DNA from: Saussurea involucrata
Lineage: Eukaryota; Streptophyta; Magnoliopsida; Asterales; Asteraceae
Assembly (NCBI GenBank): GCA_033807775.1
Contig: CM066313.1
Span: 88,599,484-88,663,483 of the forward strand
Direction of reading: 5' to 3'
DNA: 64,000 nucleotides
Within the stretch, counting starts at the first letter, position 1. Each line of letters opens with the position of its first letter. Positions 31,088 to 42,060 of this stretch are shown here, one piece after another. The position numbers and the translations under genes are program-made. Below the pieces are notes generated by a model, which was not told the DNA's origin, ran no database searches, and was given only the letters and a program-made list of their open reading frames with translations.

Positions 31088-33953
31088 CCATAAACTTTCA
31101 TTCACAAATGGAGAATTAGTGACAAAGATTCATAATTACAAATGAAATATCATAAACAACCTACTAATCTAATCATATCCAAATGAGATCAGATTATAAA
31201 GTTGTCTATGGGATCTCCCAAAATATCTTCGATATAAACTAATATCTCCATTAAGCCTTCAAAAGCTATGACTCATGAGTCACTCTCCGCTCATCCCTTC
31301 ATATCCCTTCTCGTGCTAGCACCTGGTAAAAAAAATTAATTTGGAAACATTAGGCTTGCGCCTAGTGAGAACATTCAGTTTAAAATCAAAACATTTATAA
31401 GCTTTGAAAGAAAAATTTGTAAGCAAAGCATATAAAAGTAATCTCTTCGCCAAATCCATAATATACACATAACATCTTTCGATGACGGGAATCATACCCG
31501 ATTCCATGAGTATGACGAACACCAAGTAAGTCATAATATCATGTTTAAGAGCGCCACTACGAATCACTGAGGATCCTATATTTCAGCTCATGTCCAAGAA
31601 ATTACAATTTAATCATGCCTATTTCTTGGTGTAGAAGTAGGGATTACAATTAAACCATGTCTATCCCTTATCTCCCAATAGAAAATGGAAATTACAATTA
31701 TACCATGTCTATTCCAAGTTTTCACGTCACAATACGAAATGAGAATTACAATTAAACATGTATATTCCTCATTTCACGTCAACGGGAATTACAATTAAGC
31801 CATGCCTATTCCACATTTTCAATAATGCTAGTGCATATGGATCCATTACACTTACTGCATACATACATACACGTTTAAATATCATTTTCTCATATCGTTA
31901 ATGTATTTAAACAAACAACGAAATTTAACGTAACATTAAATAGGGAATTATCCTCTATAAGGTTTTTCAAGAACTCTTCTCAAACTGGAAAAACTCCATT
32001 TAATCATTTTAGCTTCCAATATTTTCAAAACAAAATAATATCTCCTGTTGGGTTTTGATCACATCTTCGAACAGTAATTTCATCCGGATTTCAATTAGAA
32101 ATAAGACAGTCCAGATAATATGTGGTAACTAGGGAATCCGGGTGACATCCGGAAAATCGATTATCCGGATGTTACCGGAAATGAATTATCCGGATACTAG
32201 CAGAAATGGATTATCCGGATACTATCGGAAAATACAGCTTACCGGATACTTTCAGAAAACATAGCTTACCGGATACTTTCGAAAAACATGATTCACCGGA
32301 TACTTCCGGGAAACATTATTTACCTGATACTTCCGGGAAATAGAATTTACCCGGAAACCTCCGACCAGTACATCAAATTTTCAACACAAATCGCAACCAT
32401 TCAAGTTATCTTCCTATACCAATAACCAAAGTTCACCAATACCATTTATGAGTTCAAATCGTTCATGAATTTGATAATAACACATAAAGTTTAACAAAGA
32501 AGATGAACTCACCTTAAGAACTCAAACTCAGAGTCGGTGGAAGTTAAAGTAATCTGAATTCATTTCTTATTTCACCAAATGATTCAATCACCTAATTGGA
32601 AAGCAGATTAATTTGTGATTACAAATTCTTAAGAAACTGAATTGGAGAAATAGATTGGATTTTTCTTACTGAACGAAGACCTAGAACTCGATTTCTCTTT
32701 GTCTTAAGAACCGATTTCAAATTGACATCAGATAAGTCTCAAATTCGATTCCTTCCTAATATGTATATCTCAAATTTCATTTTACAAATTAGCCCCAAAC
32801 AAAACGGCTAACTACACTCTCGGCCCCTCATCATTTAATTACAACTTAACTTCTAACTAACATTTCCATAATAGTCATAAATCATTCATGGAAATTTGAG
32901 GTGTTACAAATCTCCCCAACTTGAAAATGATTTCGTCCTCGAATTCAAAACTATACAAACAAGTGAGGATACTTATTCTTCATGTGCTCTTCTGCTTCCC
33001 AAGTTACATTGGCACCTCTATGATGTTTCCATTGTACTTTAACCATAACAACTTCTTTATGACGTAGCTTCTTAGTCGTTCTTTCCAAAATTGCTTCAGG
33101 TTCCTCCACGCAACGGTTCTTCTCGTCAACTTTTATTTCAGACATTGGTATAACGTTCTCTTCTTTAGCTAGGCATTTTCGAAGGTAGCAAACATGGAAA
33201 GTATTATGGATTCCTTCCAATTCTGGGGGAAGCTCTAAATGGTAAGCTTCAAGCCCTACTCTCTTAGTTATAGTGAAAGGTCCAAGAAAACGAGGACTTA
33301 ACTTCCCATGCTTTCCAAATCTTATTATGCCTTTCGAAGGGGATACCTTTAACATCACCAGCTCCCCAACTTGAAATTCTATAGGTCTCCTCTTCTGATC
33401 GGCGTAACTCTTCTGTCGGTCTTGTGCCGCGTTTAAATGTTTTCGAATCTCTTTAACCTTATCCGCCGTTTGCTGAACAATTTCTGGACCAGCAAATTGT
33501 TTTTCTCCAGCTTCCAACCAACATATCGGAGTTCTACACTTTCGTCCATATAAAGCTTCAAAAGGTTCTATCCCGATGCTTGAGTGATAGCTATTCTTAT
33601 ATGCAAACTCCACTAAGGGTAATTGCGTATCCCAATTGCCTCCGAAATCAATTACACAAGATCTTAGCATGTCTTCCAAAGTTTGAATTGTCCTTTCACT
33701 TTGCCCATCTGTTTGTGGATGGTATGCGGTACTTAAATTTACTCTCGTACCCAATTCTTCTTGTAGCGACTGCCAAATCTCGAAGTAAATCGACTATCAT
33801 GGTCTGATACTATAGATATAGGTATACCATGTCTTGATACCACTTCATCAATGTATAATTTGGCTAATTTATCTATTGGTGAAGCTTTTTGCATTGGTAA
33901 GAAATGAGCACTCTTAGTTAAACGATCTACGATTACCCAAATGGTATCGTTAC
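31088..33953 (-). mobile_element. Gypsy-2, older Tekay-like element, interrupted on both sides
   Basis: The 3' LTR (continuing from 22236-22294) ends at 32908 on + as GTGTTACA. Next come a purine tract (minus CAAGTTGGGGAGATT, 32923-32909) and the end of pol (32951-33953). Gypsy-1 sits inside its LTR and gag-only element 1 cuts its integrase at 33953/33954. The LTR has two tandem arrays: about five units around GGRATTACAATTAAACCATG (31598-31825) and about eight units of roughly 30 bp containing TTATCCGGATACT (32130-32370). Confidence 0.82.
32951..33953 (-). pseudogene. Gypsy-2 integrase fragment
   Basis: Minus strand. 33953-33770 encodes the middle of the core ('IWVIVDRLTKSAHFLPM', 'GIPISIVSDHDSRF'). 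After a one-base frame change near 33765 the frame 33754-32951 runs 267 codons: 'YHPQTDGQSERTIQTLEDML' with the catalytic Glu, the GPY region ('LSPRFLGPFTI', 'IHNTFHVCYLRKCL') and the chromodomain-like tail ('VQWKHHRGANVTWEAEEHM') to a stop. The N-terminal finger and first Asp are lost where element 1 begins. Confidence 0.88.
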
Positions 33954-34163
33954 TGTTAATGTCATTTTAATTGTAATCAAGGTTATTTATGTTAAGCTTT
34001 AGCTTTTATGTTGACTTTTGTAAGTCAAGGGTATAAATATCCTTGTAAGACTCTTTTGTACTCAGTTGTTCTAAATAGAGATGGCGTACTGATGTTCTAC
34101 TCTCTCTCTACGATCTCTATCTCTCTCTCTAAAATACTTGATTAGATCCTTTACTGAATAACA
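33954..34163 (+). repeat. Element 1 5' LTR (210 bp)
   Basis: TGTTAATGTC to GAATAACA, with TATA-like GGTATAAATATCC near 34029 and a CT-rich stretch after it. It directly interrupts the Gypsy-2 integrase; the flank GTTAC (33949-33953) would be the left target repeat. The right copy was not found. Confidence 0.82.
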
Positions 34164-34165
34164 AT

Positions 34166-34177
34166 TGGTATCAGAGC
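34166..34177 (+). other. Element 1 primer binding site (tRNA-Met)
   Basis: TGGTATCAGAGC two bases inside the LTR, the standard plant Copia primer site. Confidence 0.93.
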
Positions 34178-35802
34178 AAGTGATCAAGGATTTTTCTGCA
34201 GAGATTTCTCAAATTCATCCATCAAATTTGTGATTTTCAGAGAAAAATTGTTCGAGTTTCTTGTTTTTCAAGAAAATCTCTTTTTCTTGAATTCTTACAA
34301 GTTTGTGTGAATTTGGATTCAAGTTTGTGATCGTTGGATTCGATTTTGGAATAAGAACATCTTTGTTTCAAGGATCATGGACTAATTTTGCGTTTTTGGT
34401 GTTCAATTTGAAGATTTTTCAGATTTTGTTCAGTTCGTCAAAAACAGTCTGTTCGATCATTCAGATTTTGATTCAGTGGTTTTCAGCGAAATTGGTTCAC
34501 ATCATCGTGTTAGAAACTGTTTTTCTAACATCTCTGCAAATTTTGGTTGGTTAATTCGAAGATTTGATCATCAATTTGAGGATTTTGAAGTTTATGTTCG
34601 TTCAATCGTATCTGACTGGTTGATTCTCTCGGTTTTAAATTCTGTGATTTTCAGCCAAATTTTTTTACACAATCGTGTTAGAAATTGTTTTTCTAACATA
34701 TCTGCAAATTTTGGTTGGTTAATTTGAAGATTTGATGAAGAATTGAAGAGATTTTTGTTCTTGACCATCTTCCAGACTTTGCGCCAGTTCATTTCAATTT
34801 GCGCCGCCCACTTGAACTGGTTTGCGCCACCCTCTAAGCTAACTTTGCGCCACCTTCTAAGCCTACTTTGCGCCACCCACAAGGAAATTTCTCACTTTGT
34901 GCTGTTTGTGTGTGTGTTTGAGATACATGTGTGTGTGGTTAAGTAAGTGTTTAACTGTGTGCAGCGTGTGTTTCGTTTGATGTGTGTGTGATTATCTTAT
35001 CGCAAGCAAACAAACAACTCGCAACCATGAGTTTGATATGTATGTGATCAACTTATTGCAAGCTCACATTGAACTCGCAACCCACAACCATTTCTAGAAC
35101 TAGCATCCTTCTTTCACCGGAGTTTTTCGCCGGAAAAAGTGGGTCTTTGAAAATCGTCTTGAGATCAAGATTTGTTCATTGCATTTGATTGGTATTCGAA
35201 TAACGATCTCAATGCAACAAATATCAGCGATTTTCGTCGTGAAACGAAGAAGATATCATCGTTTAAAGTTTTCGTTCGGTTTTTATCGAAAATATTCGGT
35301 TGCTTCGTTTGAGAGTTTGAAAGCGTGTTTTGAGTTCTAATCAGTTAAGGGAGCTTAAGGGATCATAAACGAACAGTTTTGGTCAAAAAGTTTGATTCCA
35401 TATCGACTTTTGCAGATTGGGTTTCAATGAAGATGATGATGAATAGTAAACTAACGGGGTTTCTTTAGTTTCGTTAGCTTTGTGACATTTTTGGTCATTT
35501 TTCCGTTAGAGTCGTTAGTTTTGTTACAATTTTAGTCCGTGTAGTTTATAGTTTAGAATTTTACATTTTTAGTCCCTATATTTTTACCTGCTTTTACTCA
35601 TAACTGATAATTTTTTCTTGTATTTTGCAGGTTTGACGATTAAAGTCCAACATATCCGCGTAAACTTTTTAGAATTAATTTTTTGGAAGACAAATTTCTA
35701 ATTTGTTTTTCAGATTTTATTTTTGAAATTTTTTCTGACTTTAATTGTTCGATTTTTCAGTAGATAATTTTCATTATAAAGATCTTTTATAGTCGAGCAA
35801 AC
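34178..35802 (+). other. Element 1 long leader with repeats and a splice-acceptor-like site
   Basis: It contains a duplicated segment of about 95 bp (34487-34590 and 34655-34750), each copy with the hairpin GTTAGAAA...TTTCTAAC. A tandem TTTGCGCCACC array lies at 34780-34880. About 35586-35770 is similar to 45096-45265 in element 2 and includes a pyrimidine tract ending TTTTGCAG-G (35630), which looks like a 3' splice site. An intron in the leader is an inference. Confidence 0.6.
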
Positions 35803-37239
35803 ATGAACCTTCCACCAGTACTAGTCAAAGATTCTGATTTTGAACGATGGAGAGTTGCGTTCATCGAGTTTATTGCAAGTAAAAAAAACGGAGAGAATAT
35901 AATGCGATCTCTTACTGAGGGTCCATTTGTCAAACCTTATGTAGAGATTCCGGCAACTGCTACTGTTCTTGCTTCAAGGGTTCTTAAATCTACCGATGAG
36001 TATACGGCTGAAGAGAATTTGAGATCTCAAGCGGATAGAGAAGCAAAGTCCATTTTTATACTTGCTCTTCCGCAACACATTTACAAACGCGTTGAATGCT
36101 TCAAAAACAACCCAATGCAAATGTGGAACGAGTTATCAAAGAAAATGCTTGGATCTAAAGTTGTTTTTAAGAGAAAGGAAGAGGAAAAGAAAGCTGAAAA
36201 AGAGGATACGGAACAGAAATTATCAAATGCTGAAAATGAAGAACTCAAGGAAAAGGTTATAGAGCTTACAAAGAAATTGTCTGACACAGAAAAGTTACTA
36301 AAAGAGGAAAGAGAAGACCACAGAAAAGAAAGAGTTTCTCTTCCTCAGAAAGTTTCTGAACTTGAACAAGCTTCAAAGACGGAGAAGAAAGAAAATGAAG
36401 AAAAGAAAGCTCTTGAACTCAAATGCAGAAAACTTTCTAAACAAAATTCAGATTTTGAGAAAGTTTTATTTCTAGAAAAAGAAAAATTGGAGAAGGAAAG
36501 GGTTGAGAATGAAAATAAGAGCAAAGACTTTGAAGCGAAGAATGTGAAATTGTCAAAGAAGATATTCGAGCTTCAAAAGGAATTGGATATAGAAAGACAT
36601 GAACTAGAAAAGAGAAAGAAAGCTGACTTTCAGGCTAGGAGCGTTAAAGACAAATTTTCTATCGAGAGGAAGATATTTCAGCAGGAAATCCGAAAGCTGA
36701 CAAAGAATTTGGTTGTGTTATCGACTGATATCATGATTGAGAAGAGGGTTAAGTCTGATATTCTGAAGAAGCTTGATTTTGTGACCAAGGAACGGAATGA
36801 CTTAGATTTCAAAGTGAAGTCATTTAACAAATCCAAAAGCTATTCAGAACGTCCGATTCGACCTTCTAATCTATTCTATGATCACTCAGTGGATAATTCT
36901 TCCAAGTATAAATATGCTGATCTTCCTTCATACAAGAAAGTCAACATGCAATGGAGAGTAAAAGGTATGACTCCTGAAAAAGATGTACCAAAATCATCTG
37001 TTCCCAACAAGAACATTAACCTGAAAGGTAAATCTTTTGCTAAACCTGGTTCATTATATTCCGCAAATCATTTAATCAGGTTAGCACAAAAGAATTTTTG
37101 TTGTTCTTATCGTGGAACTAACGATTTTATTAAAAATAATGATGCTCAATATTGGTACGGTACTTATCATTTTCCTTCTTATAGAGCTCCGCTTAACAAG
37201 CCAGGACCCAAGACACGTTGGGTACCAAAATCTACTTAA
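35803..37239 (+). CDS. Coiled-coil Gag-like protein of gag-only element 1, intact
   Basis: 478 codons from ATG to TAA without a break. Residues 1-125 look like a Copia Gag capsid start ('FERWRVAFIEFIASKKNG', 'REAKSIFILALPQHIY', 'QMWNEL'). About 125-345 is a long Lys/Glu-rich coiled coil with many Leu heptads. The C-terminal part has 'ANHLIRLAQKNFCCSYRGTN', a degenerate zinc knuckle in which the second Cys of CX2C is Arg, then 'WYGTY' and the end 'GPKTRWVPKST'. In Copia polyproteins a GPK-WVPK segment normally lies just before the protease; here a stop comes instead. It presumably assembles particles or binds RNA for a partner that supplies enzymes. The specific function is unknown. Confidence 0.75.
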   Translation: MNLPPVLVKDSDFERWRVAFIEFIASKKNGENIMRSLTEGPFVKPYVEIPATATVLASRVLKSTDEYTAEENLRSQADREAKSIFILALPQHIYKRVECFKNNPMQMWNELSKKMLGSKVVFKRKEEEKKAEKEDTEQKLSNAENEELKEKVIELTKKLSDTEKLLKEEREDHRKERVSLPQKVSELEQASKTEKKENEEKKALELKCRKLSKQNSDFEKVLFLEKEKLEKERVENENKSKDFEAKNVKLSKKIFELQKELDIERHELEKRKKADFQARSVKDKFSIERKIFQQEIRKLTKNLVVLSTDIMIEKRVKSDILKKLDFVTKERNDLDFKVKSFNKSKSYSERPIRPSNLFYDHSVDNSSKYKYADLPSYKKVNMQWRVKGMTPEKDVPKSSVPNKNINLKGKSFAKPGSLYSANHLIRLAQKNFCCSYRGTNDFIKNNDAQYWYGTYHFPSYRAPLNKPGPKTRWVPKST

Positions 37240-37324
37240 TCTGTTTTTGCAGATTTAGAAGCAAAGCGTTGAACTCTCGGAAGAAGATTACTTGTGCCAT
37301 TAAGGGGGAGTAAAGAGAATTGGT

Positions 37325-37478
37325 TTCTAAACACATCAGTTTAGAACCCAGATTTCACAGTTATTGGTTTCTGAATACATCAGTTCAGAACCCGTGCTTA
37401 AACGACTATGGCTTCTGAACAATTCAGTTCAGGACCCGTTCTTCAAAGTCTAAGACTTCTAAACAAATCATTTTAGAA
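37325..37478 (+). repeat. Four-unit hairpin array 3' of the element 1 ORF
   Basis: Stems start at 37325, 37369, 37413 and 37457, exactly 44 bp apart. Each is a 7-bp stem with an 8-nt loop: TTCTAAA/TTTAGAA (units 1 and 4), TTCTGAA/TTCAGAA (unit 2) and TTCTGAA/TTCAGGA (unit 3, with one G-U pair). Loops are CACATCAG, TACATCAG, CAATTCAG and CAAATCAT. The A-T to G-C switch at stem position 5 changes both sides together. The first stem lies about 22 nt after the tract TTAAGGGGGAG. Confidence 0.85.
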
Positions 37479-37985
37479 CTCATACTTCTCAGGTGATATC
37501 CTTAACTGTCACATCTTTCTGTTTCAAGGATCAAGTGGTGAAAGGTAACATTGCATTATGTTTTATCTCTACTGCTTTGAATGTTTGAATCTTTACAAAT
37601 TTAATTCAATGAGATGAAATATTTTTCAACTTTCATTCAATGAATGAAATGTGTGTCAAGGGTGATTTTACAAGCGTTTTTGTATTATCTGAGTTACATC
37701 TGTTTCAAATTTTCACTCCTGAAATAAATCGAAAGGTCAGCAAAACATGAATGAAATTATGCTGAATGCTCAAAATTATGGATTTCTGGACTTATATAGA
37801 ATATAATGCTCAAAAAGCCTAGATGTCAGAATGATGGATGGAAACGAAAATATGGGGGAAGCACGATGTTTTAGAACCAAGTGATTGATATGCATCAAAT
37901 AAACAAATAAAAATCATTTAGTTTGAAAGTTTGTACCTATGGCCTTTCTGGTTTAGGAGATTAAGTCCTAAGGGGTGCTGGACAC

Positions 37986-38447
37986 CTAGTCCCTAAGACC
38001 AACTGGTCTGGGATCGGCTGACCCAAATCCTGCTATAGAATCAGATAGAAAGCCATGTTCTACTGGTACAAATGGGTTTAGGATATATCGATGTGAACGA
38101 CGGGTTTGAACGACGGGTTTGAAATCCATGTTCCTTCGCTTCTGCTTGACGGGTTTGAACGACGGGTCGACATTGAGCTTGTGGGATATGACGTCAGGGT
38201 CAATGCCGACCATATCTTCATGCGACCAGGCAAAGCAATCAGCATATTCCTGCAAAAAAGATATTAACTTTTCCTTGAGGCAGGGACTGAGGGATGATCC
38301 GATAAAGACTTTTTGATCAGGATTGCTCTAATCTAGAATGATTTCTTCCAAGCGATAGTCATCAACTATCGTAGGGGGATCTTGTGCACTCCTGAGCTTT
38401 TCATGCATCTGGGTGATGACATGCTCTTGATTTCCAGGAGTTGCCAT
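37986..38447 (-). pseudogene. Tat/Ogre-like Gypsy fragment, leader ATG joined to RT start
   Basis: On minus, an ATG at 38447 opens 'MATPGNQEHVITQMHEKL' and continues in frame, apart from a TAG at 38330-38328, into the segment just before RT of Tat-lineage Gypsy elements: 'FLQEYADCFAWSHEDM', 'GIDPDVISHKLNVDPSFKPV'. The frame then degenerates before 37986. Gag, protease and nearly all of pol are missing. The LTR and primer site lie just upstream (38530-39419). Confidence 0.7.
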
Positions 38448-38548
38448 TTTTCTGAAACAGAAAACAGAGGAGGCTACAAGAAATCGTTAGTAGGACACAC
38501 GTTTGTCGAAGATTTTCTCTAGATGGGGTCCCACGGATAGCGCCAAAC

Positions 38549-39419
38549 TGTTAATGCCAAAAATCGTCCAAAAGGATAACTTAAGGTTGATTGTGGAATT
38601 TAACAACTAAAGAAAGGAATCTCTCGACAAAGCGTGCGACAAAGACAAAAATGTAAACGAGACAGAGAATTTGGTGACGCGGGAAAAACCTCAACGAGGA
38701 AAAAACCCGCGGACGACTGTGGGAGTCGTCGCTGCACTATGGTCGCCAAACAAGGGCGATGTCCTTGCGTCGATCATACAGAGATTACAATACAAATGAA
38801 AGAAAGACTTCGAAATGTAAAGTAATAAATGTTTTTAGTGTAAAACAGTGTGTGTCGTGTATAAAAATGAAGTGTCGTGTGTGATTGTCGTGCGTCGAGA
38901 GCTATTCTTCGGTAGAAAGTTCTTTGTTCCTGATGTTCTTTCAGCTATTCTCTGATGTTGTTCGTACGTTGTTCTTCTGTTCTTTTTTCTCTCCCTGCAA
39001 CGATGATTGATCTTGACCTTTATAGTCTTCGGACGCTTTCATTGGATCACTAAATGTGTTGATAACTGTCGTAACGGTTGCCGTCTTTAATGCTGGAATA
39101 GATGTTCATAACTGACTCTGTCGGTTATAGCCGTTGTCCATTAATGACGCTGACTCCTGCATTAAACATTAAACAAACGAAACAGTAATATCACGCGTTA
39201 GTCGGTCGAGGTCGCATGGTTCTATGCGACGGTCGTGCAAAATAGGCGACATTATGGTCGAGTGTCGTGAGAAGCTCTCGACCTACCTTTTAGGAGTGAC
39301 GACGGAGGTTTTAGGGTTGTTTGTCAGGACCTTATCTTAATCCAAGACATGGCTTATAATATGAGTCTTACTTTTTCTGGTCGTGGTCGAGACTGGTGAA
39401 TTTTTGCCCAAACAGGACA
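38549..39419 (-). repeat. Tat-like 5' LTR with tRNA-Arg-type primer site
   Basis: On + the LTR starts TGTTAATGCC and appears to end GGACA at 39419 (TGTCC... on minus), about 870 bp. Next to it, on minus, 38547-38530 reads TTTGGCGCTATCCGTGGG, which resembles the tRNA-Arg primer site of Tat/Ogre elements with a few changes. The right border coincides with the resumption of a different Gypsy leader. Confidence 0.6.
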
Positions 39420-42060
39420 CAACTGAGATGTAGGAAGTTTTTAGGGAAGACCTTAATCACTGAGAATTTAGGACGATGTTAGTGAGGACTCTCATGTAAG
39501 GTAAGTTCAAATAACATCTGGCCAATGTCATTATGAATTTACAGGTGCATGGGTGTGCTTGATTACCGTTGTTATGATATTGGTAGTGTGTGGAGTGTGG
39601 TGGCTAGTGTATGGAGAATATTGGTAGTGTTTGGAAAACGGTAGTAGTGTAGGGATTGGCGGCAGTGTGTAAAGTTTTAACCTTGTCATGAAGACAACGG
39701 TTTAGTGTTTTGTAGATTATTGATGGTGTGATTGATGACACTATCTAGAAGGTGTATTGTTTGATTGGGTGGTGTAAGTGCCCGTGTGAAGTAGAATCTT
39801 TAAGATTCTTAAGGAAATAATTGGTTGGAGGTGAGCTCCTAATCTCTGATGAGTCTTTATTCTAGGGTTCCCGATGTCGGTGAATTTAGATCTTGAGGGT
39901 TTCAGCTTAAGGATTGGATGATAGAGATGTGTTTCCTTACTCTCTAGTTAGTGGAAGAGTGACAAGAGTGGTTGAGAAATGATAGATGTATGGATTAGAG
40001 ACACTGGTGTCGGTTAACCTATTTGGGGTCGAGGTGAAGCCATATATTTTACAAATTAGTAGGCATGTGGTAACTGTGAGGATTGAATCTCTAGTATGTG
40101 GGAGTGGTGTGGATAAGTTGGTGACGACCTTTACTTAGTGAGCATGCAAGACACGGTGGTAATAAGTTGCTGTGAGGTTAAGAGTTGGACTAGTGTTGAT
40201 ATGTGGCGAGCGTAAGTGGAAATCTTTGCTCGGGAATTGCTTATAAGTTGTTCGGATGTGACAAAAATTGTGTGTGGTGAGGCATGGATGTCTAAGTGGT
40301 GTGTGGTATTGTTAACCGAGAATAAAACAATAGGGCGACAGTTAGAGACTAACTAAGAAGGAAATGGTGTGTTCTTGGATTGGTTAGTTTGCGATGTTTC
40401 GTAGTAGCTACGAAATCTTGGGAAATGTAGAGCTAATTCTTATATGTAAAAGAAATGGAAAAGAGTAGGTTAATACCGATTGGGAAGTGAGAAGTGTGTG
40501 GTCGCTCTGAGCATTGGGTGTTGTCTCGGATTGACTTGGTTAAACTTCTCGTATGAGGTGTGGGGAAACTGTTGGTTAGGTATATTAATCATTGAATTTG
40601 TGTGTACGTGATTGGTCTAAGAGTTGAGGGAAGCTAGCTTGTGTGACGGGTCAAGAGTGTGCACCCTCTAGTGAACCGTCTTTTGGGAACCATGTCTTAT
40701 GTTTGAGAAGGAAGTGGAAGAAAGTAGTCAAATGTAGTGCTCGGGCTGAAGGACCATTGGATTGGACCAGGTTGTAGTGTGGGAAATTTTGCAAGTAAAC
40801 TTTGTCGTTCATCGTTAAGCTTATGGAACCGTATTGTGTGAGCAATACTTGCTCCTTCCGGTTAAGCGGGTAAAACTTAAATTTGGTAGATGGATAGATG
40901 ATTGTTGGGAATATGGAGAATTTAAATGTGTGCCTTCAGGAGTGGTTTTGTTTGGCTTAGTGGGTGCTCCAGATGTTGGGGTGAGGAGGTTTCCTACTTT
41001 CAGCCCCGTCTAGTGTAGGGGTGACGTTGTTGTAAAAGTGTGTGAATCGATTGTTATCATTGGATTGTGGTCAACATAATTAATGGGAGAAAGTGCTATC
41101 TTGCATTAGACGTATTTTGTGTTGGGGAAGTGATGGTAGGATTGTGTGTAATCTGTTGAAGAGAATCTTAACTGCGGGTTAAGGTGATATTCAAGGTTGA
41201 TCTTGTGATCAGTTGGCGAATTGAACGTCGTTATTTTAATAAGGGATTCATGTTGTTGTGATGTTAACTTCGGTAGAATCTGTTGATTTGAGAAGGTGAA
41301 TTTGTGTGTGAAACCCTTAGCGTGACACGTTTTAGAACCGTGAGTGTAGATGTGTGGATGATATGAGTACGGTTGGCCTGAGGCTTTTTCTTTATATTGC
41401 GAAAATTCTTCTGGGTTAAGAGTCGTAGATAACCGTAAGTGTGTTAATTCGTTAGTATTGTTGAAAGGTTTTGCATAGTGGGAGCTCACTCGACATACCA
41501 CGTGTCGAACCTTAGGAGGTGTTTGGCCGAGGAAAGCATGGTTGTACCGATAGAAGACGCTGGAGTGATTGAAAGTTGGATTATGGGTGGGAAACCGTTG
41601 GCGATTGTAGATCGCAAGGTTAGAAAGCTGAGGAACCATTTCCTAGACTGTTCGAAGATGGAATTCCGAGGACATAATTCTTTTGAGGGGAGGATGATGT
41701 AATAACCGTGTTCTTTTTGAAAGATAAAGCTAGTTGGGGTGAAAAGTGTGAAAAGAAGAAAAGTTTTGTGTGCTTGTATGAAAGTATAAATTGGGTGATA
41801 AACCCTAGAAATTTCTTTTTCTCTAAGAAACAGTGTGTGCGGCTACTGTGTGTGTGTGTGATTTTAGTGTGTGAGTGTGGTAAGCAATTAGAGTTTGAAG
41901 AAGAAGAAATCGCAGGCTGGGAGTGAGAATTTTTGAAGCAATTAGAGGTAATCTCCTTCTTCCATAGCTTGTTTATCTTATTAGAAATTTGGGGAAATTA
42001 AGGGTCGAGCTATTGTTGAATTTTAGAAAGAAAAGAAAAGCGACTGGGCATTATTCATAA
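39420..42060 (+). mobile_element. Highly degenerate Gypsy element, pol end and 3' LTR start
   Basis: 39425-39580 matches the leader of the element at 54296 (for example CTGGCCAATGTCATTATGAA against 56138-56157). Most of 39600-41450 is unreadable pol. 41478-41690 encodes the integrase C-terminus ('GAHSTYHVSNLRRCLAEES', 'PLAIVDRKVRKLRN'). A purine tract GAGGGGAGGATGA precedes TGTAATAACCG at 41698, the start of a 3' LTR that is cut off near 42060. Large-scale decay indicates one of the oldest elements here. Confidence 0.7.

Larger units (their letters stand above)
33954..37930 (+). mobile_element. Gag-only Copia-like element 1 (3' LTR not found)
   Basis: It begins with a 210-bp LTR and tRNA-Met primer site, then a 1.6-kb leader, one long ORF (35803-37239), a hairpin array (37325-37478) and a 3' non-coding part, until the Tat-like fragment starts near 37930-37986. 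No integrase, RT or protease follows the ORF. Organisation and sequence match element 2 at 43252-50649 in the leader end, the ORF C-terminus and the hairpin array. The right end is not defined because no second LTR copy was found in the window. Confidence 0.75.

Noticed and set aside
37325..37478. CRISPR-like regular repeats
   Set aside because: Eukaryotic retroelement context, imperfect units with similar rather than unique spacers, and no cas genes.
41106..41639. 177-codon minus-strand frame
   Set aside because: It is antisense to degenerate Gypsy pol, including the integrase C-terminus on plus at 41478-41690.
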